Assembly: GCA_947683425.1 (NCBI GenBank)
Contig: CANTUQ010000020.1
Location: forward strand, 1,116,001 to 1,180,000
DNA length: 64,000 nucleotides
Source of the DNA: Excoecaria cochinchinensis
Lineage: Eukaryota > Streptophyta > Magnoliopsida > Malpighiales > Euphorbiaceae
Direction of reading: 5' to 3'
The notes beneath the pieces were generated by a model. That model made no database searches, was not told the origin of the DNA, and saw only the letters and a list, made by a program, of their open reading frames with translations. The translations under genes were made by a program, and so were the position numbers. This document shows positions 55,871 to 64,000 of the stretch, piece after piece; positions within the stretch are counted from its first letter, which is position 1; each line of letters starts with the position of its first letter.

Positions 55871-57591
55871 TGTAACACCCCCTACGTCCCCTTTGGAAGG
55901 ACGCCGGAAAGCGCTACCGACGCTCACTCACATACATGCACACGTACACCATGTGGAAACATACATTCATACATAATCATACATGCATAAATACGGGATA
56001 ATTAAAACCTTACCTTGAAGGCAGAGGCTGATCATGCATTAACTCACGCACACGAAAACACTGAGCAAAAGAATTTACACATGCATACACACATTCACTT
56101 GTTTAATCAGCGGAAGCATAAGGCAAACGATAAATCAAGGAATAACTTAAAACATAAATATAATAACATTTACATCAAGATCCTTACTTATACATATACA
56201 AAAGGCTACAGAAATACATAATCCAAAATACGGAAGCTGAAAACGAATAACAACATCTAACTCCTATGTGGCTGACCTTGCAGATGCTCGACTCGAACCG
56301 AACCCAAAACCTGCCACCTACACGGGAAAAGAACCCATGCTAAGCGATAATGCTTAGTGGGGAGAACAAACAACTAATATGGACGGCCATTCACAATGGT
56401 TCTCAAGGCATAACACATTCAAATGGCATATGCGGACATTTACAACACATATATAATCATGCTTGCATTTAGAGGCATTCATTCAGAAGCTGAAGTTCAC
56501 ATGCATATACATATTAACTGATTGATATATGTAACATCATGCAGAAGTACAATTGGTCTTACCTGCACTTACCGAGTTTGCTGAAGTGTCTGATGTCAGA
56601 CTATGCACAACCACTAACCAAACTGATCCACATACAATATAACGAAATCCCACATCATTACACCAAGATATACATCATGTAGAGTCACAAAACATTTACA
56701 TGTACAGCTATCATACCAAAGTACCCTTACACTAACTGGAACCCACTAACATGCAATATAACTACCATGCAACAATGCATATAATTATCATGCAAAAATC
56801 ACCAGATATCTAAACATGCATATGTCATACCAATATGCACACACGCTAACCGAAATCCGAATAACAGGGTCAAACACAGCCCTTCCACTTCATTACGATA
56901 ATGCATATGATCATACAATGAGATATAAACACATGCCAACATGCAGAAATCAGCATAATAGCAAGATCCGAAAGAATATATATATAGCACCACATTCATA
57001 GCCTTTAATAGTCAAGTTTGCATTCATACGCAAACTAATTAACCATAGCATTCAGAAGTTCAAGCTCGCATTCAGATACATATTAATTCCCATGCTTAAC
57101 CATAGCTAACCAGATTCACACACACACCTTCACATTATAAATTATGCGAATAATCATAAGCAATGCATGCTTGAGTCACATTCAAACCGTTCAAAAATTC
57201 ATAAGCACATTCGGATAATTACAGATTCGCATGTACAAAATCATGCTCATTCGGATATTACATTCTGATAATCATATTGAAATGGATCAAAGCAAATAGA
57301 ACACCTGCTGACTCACAATAGTGGATAACGAGTAAACGCATAACGTACCTTACGGGTACGAATCGAACGCATAGCGTACCTTATGGGTACGAGTTGAAAA
57401 CCATTCTATTTTATCACTTTTAAAATATTTTTACAGTAGGACCTTAAACAAGATCCAAATGCAAAAGAAAAGGATCGCGAGGATTCGAACGCATAAAAAG
57501 GGTTCGCGAGGAACCAAACGGGGACCTGATCAGGGTCCAAACGTCCAAAGGTGCTGCAGCTAAAGAGCCTCTATTAGGCATGCCTAACTAT
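55871..57591 (-). repeat. 5' LTR of element C (truncated)
   Basis: Matches 47482-47931 plus 50891-52172 without the solo LTR. It stops near 57591 (taggcatgcctaacta), where the sequence changes to the repeat-rich 3'UTR of copy P. Confidence 0.9.
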
Positions 57592-57679
57592 ATATTCCTA
57601 TGCATATAATCTTGCAGGAGAAATCGGCGGGGAACACCAACAAAAGCCGAGTGACGACACCAGTCCAAACATCTAAAGG

Positions 57680-58095
57680 AGTACAGTTCCAAAATTCACA
57701 GCGGTTAGCACGATGGCGGCACAACCCACAAGAGGTTGGCACGACCACGGCACTACCAATTCACAACGGTTAGCACGATGGCGGCACAACCCACAAGAGG
57801 TTAGCACGACCACGGCACTACCAATTCACAGCGGTTAGCACGATGGCGGCACAACCCACAAGAGGTTGGCACGACCACGGTACTACCAATTCACAGCGGT
57901 TAGCACGATGGCGGCACAACCCATAAGAGGTTGGCACGACCACAGCACTACCAAAATTCACAGCGGTTAGCACGATGGCGGCACAACCCACAAGAGGTTA
58001 GCACGACCACGGCACTACCAATTCACATAGGTTAGCACGATGGCGGCACTACCCACAGGAGGTTAGCATGACCACAGCATTACCAGCTACAACCA
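57680..58095 (+). repeat. 65-bp tandem array in P's 3'UTR
   Basis: About six units of cagcggttagcacgatggcg plus gcacaacccacaa and then gaggttggcacgaccacgg. Each unit is two related halves of about 32 bp. The ggttagca core is shared with the 35-bp array at 44560. Confidence 0.9.
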
Positions 58096-58220
58096 AAAGA
58101 CAGCAACAGCTATCATTACAATTCCATCAAGCAGGAAAGACGGCCGACTCAGGTACGCGTCTCTTTCCTTTTCTTCTTTGAGTTTAGGCTCACCTATACA
58201 CTAGTGTACTAGATTCCCCT

Positions 58221-58234
58221 AAACTGGGGGCAAC
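58221..58234 (+). other. Polypurine tract of copy P
   Basis: AAACTGGGGGCAAC immediately before TGTAGACACC. Same as in element M. Confidence 0.82.
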
Positions 58235-58563
58235 TGTAGACACCGGGTCCTGAGTCAGCCTAGATCGAAGTTACCCAATGATGATAATTGCCTTCACAGG
58301 CTTAAAAGGTTAAAGGTGATGATTTTCTCGTCAAATTTGCATTTTAGAGTGAAAAATTAGAAAATAATAAAAAAAATATTTAAAAAATTAATTTTGAAAA
58401 ATGGGGGCTTAAAATTATGGTTTTTTTTTAATTTGTTATATTGAATTTTTTTAAATTTTATTTTAAGTTACTTAGGACTTATAAACAAAATTACTTTTAA
58501 AATATATTGAGCTTAGATTGAGAAAATTATGTCATTTATATATATAAATTAAGGGGCCAAGAG

Positions 58564-58608
<45 letters not shown>

Positions 58609-61600
58609 AATAAATTCTCTCTTTGAGAACTCAATAAAATAAAAAATAAAATAAAAAGATTTAATTGAGTTTTAAAAAAATGCTACAAGAATGATCAAAT
58701 GCATTTTGTAGGCTAATGCTCAAGGGGTTTTTGAGAAATTCCAAAAATTCCATGGGCCTAAAAAGCCCAACTATAAAAATTAACAGATTAGTGTTTGAAT
58801 TAAATTATGCCCATAAACAGATCATTTTCAGAAAAGACTAAAACCGTTTTCTTGTAATTGCAATTGAATGGACTTTTGTCCTCAAGCAGAATAGGCCACA
58901 ACTGAGCATTCTTTGCATCGGCTAAATGCAAACAAAAACTAGAATTTCAAATTTCCAATCACAATTAACAAGGAACAAAAGAAAAATCAACTACAATTTA
59001 ACTTATTTATATGTTCAAAACAAGAATGATCATGTTTTAGGAGTCTTTTAAACCTGCAATTATTGTGTATGATTAACACTAAGAGGAATTAATTAGTTTA
59101 ATTGAATTCATAATTTGGTTAAGTAGGGATTAATGGAGAAACAGGCAGAATTGAGGTTGGAGAAGTGGACTCCACGCGTGGTCTTGCGTAGCTGCCACCT
59201 CTCTCAAGCAATGCAATATAAGGGAATTTGGAGAGAGAAAGTGCAGTTTTTGCTACATTCTCTTCTTCTTTTCGGCTGAGCCGCTTCTTACTTTCCTATT
59301 TCTTCATTTCATTGAGTAATCTTGAGATTTATAGTTGGTGTGTGTGAGGATTGAATGGATTGCATGGTATTAGGAAATATAGGATGACCAATTAGCAAGG
59401 TAAGTGGTTAATTTAATGGACTCTCCTTCTTCGTGTAGACACTGGGTCCTGAGGTAGCCCAAATCAGAGTTACCCAATGATGATAAAACGCCTTTCGACA
59501 GACAAAAAAGGTTAAAAGTAATGATTTCCTTGTAAAATTTGCATTTTGGAGTGAAAAATTGAAAAATAACAAAAAAATATTTTAAAAATTAGTTTTGAAA
59601 AATGGGGGCTTAAAATTATAGTATTTTTAGTTAATTTAAAATTAAAAAATAAAAATCGGATCGCGAGTGTCGGGCCCGGCGGCGCGCTGTGCGCGCAAAG
59701 GTGACGCACAGCGTCGCAAATGCTGTGCGTCGCTAAAAGCGCGCGCGCTCCGACGCCCGTCCCTATATAGCGACGGGCGTCCCTACTTCTGGGCGTCGCT
59801 AAAGGGTCTGATTCCCCTTTTTTCCGATTTTTGGACCTAAAAATCAGTTTTTATCCCTTTTTTCAAGGTTTTAAGTGATTTTTTCCATTTTTAAAAATTA
59901 AAATAGATAATATATGATTTTATTAAGTTTTATCCCTTTAATTATTTTGATTTTCCTATTTTTTTCATATAAAAAGAAATAGGTGAAAACCTAAAAGGGG
60001 GGATTCTTTTGGGGATTTTTGTAGGGTTTTTTCTCTTCATCTTTTTCTCTTCTTCCTCTTAATTTCTCTAAGAAAAATTCCAGATTTTCCTCCAACAAAA
60101 AAATTGAGTTCATCTTTTTAGTTCTTTTTTCCAATAGAATTTTTTCTAAACACTTTTTAGAAGAAGATTTATTGATGCAATTGAATTTTTAGGCAAACAT
60201 AATAATTGTTTGCTCTTAAAATTCATTTTTTTTAATTTGTTATTTGTTTTCAATTAAACTTTTTTAAGGTTTTTTTAATATTTTGAATCTTTTTTTGATG
60301 AACAATGGATTTTGGGAATAAATAATTGTTTGCTCCTAAAATCGATTTTTTTCATTTGATTTTCTAAAAAATAATTTTTTCTCATAAATGATTTTTTTTT
60401 TGGAACAAACAAAATAATTGTTTGTTCTTGACATCATTTTCATTCTTTTAATCAATAAAATCTTTCTTTTGGCAAAGAAATTAATTCTTTATTTTTAAAG
60501 AATTGTTGACTTTCTTTCTTCATTTTTTAAGCCTATTTTTTCTTGGAATAAAATTCCAACATTTTTATTATTTAATTCTAATATTGCAAATCAAGAATAA
60601 GGAAATCAATCATCTTTCTACTTTCATCGAATCCGAAACTCTGAGGGTAAACATTCCGGGCTTGTTCTTCTTATTCTTTTTATTCATATTTAATTTATTC
60701 ATGTTCATTTTTATTATTTTCAGTTATTTATTTATTTATTTTGTTTATATTTAATTTATTAACATGTATATTTTTATTATTATTCTCATTCATTTATTTT
60801 ATTCATGTGAATATTGATTTCTTTTAATTCCTAACATGTAATTAATTTATTTCACTTTAATTCATCATTATTTTTAACATGTAATTAAGTTAATTCATTT
60901 TGATTGATCTTTTTGCCATGTAAATGGTTTATATCATTTGTGAACATATTTAATTAATCATGTCATTTATTTAATCATTTTTTATTCTTTTCCATTATCA
61001 TTATCATATATTTAATATTTTGTTCACATATTTATTTTCACTATTATCATGTTCATATTTTTACACATTAATTAATTAACATGTTGTATTTTATTCCAAT
61101 TACATCTTTTAATCCATTTGTTGTTCATAACACATTTTTCTCATTTATTTTAAATTGTAAACATGTTAATTCATTTGTTATTTTGATATCATTTCATTTT
61201 ATCTCATTTTATTTTATTTTATCATTTATTTTATATTTAATTGATTTTAATTGATTCAATTACTAACATTATTCTATTTGTATTTTATTTTTATTTCACA
61301 TCTCATTTTCCTTCTTGGGCAGTTTTGCGAGCACACGGGAAGATTCAAAAGCCTCATTTGGGATCAAGTATTTATTTGCTTTATTTGTGATATTTTATTC
61401 ATTTTGCTTTTCCATTTATTTTGCTATGTAATTTTCCTATAAATTTGTTTATTTTAGGCGCTAGAGAAAAAATCACAAAGTATTTTTATTAATTAATTTG
61501 GAATTTTTCCTAAATAAAAATGGGACCAATGTCTCAATTTTCTCTATTCAAAATAAAATCATCACATCAAAAGTGTTTTATAATAAATATGCATGCGAGG

Positions 61601-62372
61601 ACCAATGTTCTCATCATTAATGAATACCCTGATTTATGCATGATTTGTATTTTATGTACAATGGGGGTTGTATTCCGCCCCTAGTATTATTGTAATTAGA
61701 TTTGCGGAAGTTCATCTTAATAGTGCTTAATTTATTGCTTTTGACGTGAATGATTGCGCCTTAATTAAATGCATCGTGTGGAAAGTTGGTGAAACAATGA
61801 ATTCAAAACTTAATCATAATATTGGTCAAGGTACAAATAAATGAGAAGTCCCGAACTCACTCTGGTCTTTGGGGCTCAATGAGGCGAGAGGTCTAGGACT
61901 TCCAAGACACCTCTTGAGTCTCACCAAAAGACTTAACTAATAATCCTAGGCTCCATAGGGTTAGAGGGTCATTCCCAATGTTCTATTGGGGTGGTTGCCT
62001 CCAAGACCCCTTTGGCTTGCCCAAGATGGATATGTATGCCGTCTTAGGCTCGCTGAGGTTAGACGACCCTTCCCAATGTTCTATTGGGTGGCGACTCCAA
62101 GAAACCTCATTGTTGCCCAAAATAGACGCACTTGTAAATACCTTACAAGTTTTATGAACCTCTCCTGATCGCCCTAAAGCGGGCCCTCGGGAGGCCACGG
62201 GGTTTGGCGCGCATCACACTTCATCATCTCCTTTATTTCGAAATTGATTGGTAATGATATTATGTTCCAATTCGGGCAATTGGATCATGCGTGTAGTTGG
62301 AAAATCAAAGCAAGATAAAGGGAAGGACAAGGTTGGAGAACCTAGCTCAAAAGGGACTCTTTAGGAGCATAG
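58235..62372 (+). mobile_element. 3' LTR of copy P (P1), split by solo LTR P2
   Basis: Starts TGTAGACACCGGGTCCTG at 58235. The parts are 58235-59433 and 62219-62372, with P2 between them; the end is cut by H2 at 62373. It contains a TA microsatellite (58565-58604) and a TATA box (TATAAG, 59217-59222) with an upstream tccacgcgtgg palindrome (59171-59181). Confidence 0.82.
59434..62218 (+). mobile_element. Solo Tat-type LTR P2
   Basis: 2785 bp from TGTAGACACTGGGTCCTG to GCGCGCATCACA. It is flanked by cttcg (59429-59433) and cttca (62219-62223), a target duplication with one change. No primer site follows, so it is a solo LTR. CpG-rich dyads (59650-59800: gacgcacagcgtcgc, gcgacgggcgtccc) surround a TATA-like ctatatag at 59763-59770. 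60100-61300 is AT-rich with no gene. The 97-bp-type repeats are at 61870-62110. Confidence 0.88.
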
Positions 62373-63731
62373 TGTTGAGCATTTTCTATATATGCTTATT
62401 GACCGCAAGTATACGGTGTACCGCAATAGTACTTAAGATGTCGATCCCACGAGGAACGTGTTTACACACTATTACTAATCAATTTTAATTTTGTTTACAA
62501 TGATAAAATGATGGAAAAATGATTCTAAACTAATCTAACATGTAAATTAATTAAATCGAGTTTATGAGAATCCAAGAAGATAGAAAAGATTAATGATGCT
62601 AAGTATAAAGATGGAATTTGAATTAATTGTTCTTAATGATTTTAGCATTCTTATCTTGCAAGCCAAGTTGAATAAATTTCTTACTTACTCTCTCAATATA
62701 AATAGGACTGCCTAAAACATACACATATAAGTCTAATTCCAAACTTTCATTTAAGAACTAGATGATTATACATGCAAATCCTAGGAATAGAACACAACCT
62801 CTAACAACCATTTCAATATTATGATTTCTCAAACAATATATTGATGATGAATTTTCAATTAGATATAAGAATGAATTTATTTCTCAATTAAACTCAAACT
62901 TATAATGGTCATAAATAATGTACTAATGAGAAATTCTACAAGTAAGAACTCTTGAATTTATATGAACAATAAAATATTTGATATTAACATTCAAATTCAG
63001 AATTTACATCACAAAAGTTACAAAGAAGAATTAAAAGATAAGAATTGAAGAAGGAGATTTCTCAACCCTTTTCAAGTCACCAATTGTAGTCTTCTTCTTT
63101 GAATGCTATCTTCTCTTTAACACATAAACTCTACTTAAGAAAAACTAAAGAAAAACTATTCTAACTTACAGAAAATTATTCAAAATGTTCAATTCTCTTT
63201 TTTCTATCTATAAATTACAGTTAGAAAATAGCATTTATAATACCAACTCATGCCCCTTCAGATGCCCTTCTACAAAGGTTGTAATTGTTGGTGGAAAGGT
63301 ACAAGTCTTAAAGTTCAAATTTGAACTTTAGTGTCTAACGGATCTCTCTATCGCGATCGCGACGCCTGTCGCGCTCGCGACAGAGCACGCCTTCATTTTC
63401 GCTCGCCCTTCCTCTCGTGTGCCTTCTCCGTGCCCTATCATGACCTTGTGATGCCTTCCCTTGGTCGCGACAGCTTCTCTTCTTCTCTTTTTTCTCTCCT
63501 CTCTTAGTCTTCCCTTAGCGCGTTCTGTCGCGCTCGCGACAGAAGCTTTTCTACCTTGGTTCATTTCATTTTTCTTTTCTCCATTTACTCCATATTTTCT
63601 CCATTTTCCTCCTACATACAAAACTCAACAAAACACATAAAACATACCTAATTCCAACAAATAAAAACACTTAAAACATTATTTCTAACCACAAAATATA
63701 TATTAATTATGAGCTATTTAAGCTCATATCA
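62373..63731 (-). mobile_element. H2: 3' LTR of an element running off the window
   Basis: 1359 bp, same family as H (18697-20066) in the opposite orientation. On the minus strand it runs from TGATATGAGC at 63731 to GCTCAACA at 62373. It contains dyads at 63349-63385 and 63524-63543. The reading frame at 63328-63621 reflects these. The target duplication would be catag (62368-62372), but its partner is outside the window. Confidence 0.88.
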
Positions 63732-64000
63732 AACCCTCACACTTAAACATTTGCTTGTCCCCAAGCAAAACACTTAAACAACACAAACACACAATACACA
63801 ATAAACAAAATATATTGGAGCTTACTTAGGCATTTGACAAACATTTGAAAACACCATGCATAGACTTATCCTTCTAACACACTAGCCTCAATATGCAACC
63901 ATTTAAACATTCCCATCATTCATTAAACTTTAACCTCTATGCACACTTGGAAAACCATGAAATGGCAAAACACAAGGAAGTTGGATCTCAAGAAATCAAA
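63732..64000 (-). other. Polypurine tract and internal region next to H2
   Basis: On the minus strand the LTR start is preceded by aagtgtgagggtt (63732-63744) and gcttggggacaagcaaatg (about 63745-63770). This is the usual end of the internal region of several plant gypsy elements. No coding region is visible in the remaining 230 bases. Confidence 0.65.

Larger units (their letters stand above)
47482..57591 (-). mobile_element. Element C: internally deleted Tekay/Del-like LTR retrotransposon
   Basis: Minus strand. The 3' LTR is 47482-54370 (about 3.9 kb without the solo LTR inside it, TGTAACACCC...GGGTGTGACA). The internal region is 54371-55870, and the 5' LTR starts at 55871 and is cut at about 57591. 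It has a primer site, a gag remnant and a polypurine tract, but no pol. It inserted into LTR D. The right end was removed together with the rest of D, so no target duplication can be checked. Confidence 0.88.
40330..62372 (+). mobile_element. Copy P: deleted Tat/Ogre-type element with long repeat-rich 3'UTR
   Basis: Plus-strand remnant: rearranged RT piece, integrase pieces, 3' region, 46-bp array, spacer, 35-bp array, 92-bp array, 65-bp array, polypurine tract (58221-58234) and LTR P1. It is interrupted by D, C and P2, and at 62373 by H2. Gag, protease and most of RT are absent. Its first 2.2 kb mirror copy Q (3441-5697). Confidence 0.8.

Noticed and set aside
58565..58604. Functional element at the TA repeat
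   Set aside because: An ordinary TA microsatellite.
1..64000. Host protein-coding, tRNA or rRNA genes
   Set aside because: All long frames that show recognisable motifs belong to retrotransposons. The tRNA-like matches are only primer binding sites.

Overview
The window is a stack of nested and rearranged LTR retrotransposons and their fragments. I see no host gene, rRNA or tRNA gene. Evidence for a flowering plant: Ty3/gypsy polyproteins of the plant-specific Tat/Ogre type (a second RNase H domain after the first, and a G-patch-like stretch between protease and RT), gag-only elements with an initiator-Met-tRNA primer site and long TGTAACACCC...TGTTACA LTRs typical of plant Tekay/Del chromoviruses, a Mutator-type MITE, and transposon-borne plant mobile domain and ATHILA-ORF1-like proteins. 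The species cannot be read from this. The nesting depth and satellite-like arrays fit heterochromatin of a medium to large genome.

Layout, left to right. (1) 1-6215: a deleted Tat-type copy, 'Q', on the minus strand. It has a 46-bp satellite array carrying a MITE, remnants of 3' region, integrase and RT, and a stub of LTR. (2) 6216-9748: 5'UTR, primer site and complete LTR of Tat copy 'F' (minus). (3) 9749-13202: protease and gag remnants, 5'UTR, primer site and partial LTR of Tat copy 'E' (minus). (4) 13203-~15060: LTR fragment 'K' of a Tekay-like element. (5) ~15060-17365: Tat copy 'R' on the plus strand, diverging from E. (6) ~17390-40329: the large Tat/Ogre-like element 'M' on the minus strand. 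Its order in the sense direction is 5'UTR, gag, protease, G-patch region, RT, RNase H, second RNase H, integrase, an antisense spliced plant-mobile-domain gene, a divergent sense ATHILA-ORF1-like gene, a 140-bp repeat array, a polypurine tract and the 3' LTR. Two later insertions interrupt it: gag-only element 'B' (31201-37956, TSD CTATT) and solo LTR 'H' (18697-20066, TSD GTTCT). (7) 40330-62372: deleted Tat copy 'P' on the plus strand, a near mirror image of Q, with the same 46-bp satellite and three further 3'UTR arrays. It is interrupted by LTR fragment 'D', by element 'C' (47482-~57591, itself holding a solo LTR) and by solo LTR 'P2'. (8) 62373-64000: the 3' LTR 'H2' of another element that runs off the window; it is the same family as H.

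In M, the structural and replication genes are on the minus strand and carry stop codons plus Asp-to-Asn changes at an RT and a second-RNase-H catalytic position, so M is not autonomous as it stands. Its two accessory genes diverge from one compact region (24455-24630) with a TATA box on each side. The same 16-bp dyad, gacgggctggccgtct, lies in that region and in M's own LTR. Each LTR family here also has its own CpG-rich short-palindrome cluster in a promoter-proximal position. These shared and family-specific dyads, with the divergent accessory gene pair, are the strongest candidates for an undescribed regulatory system.
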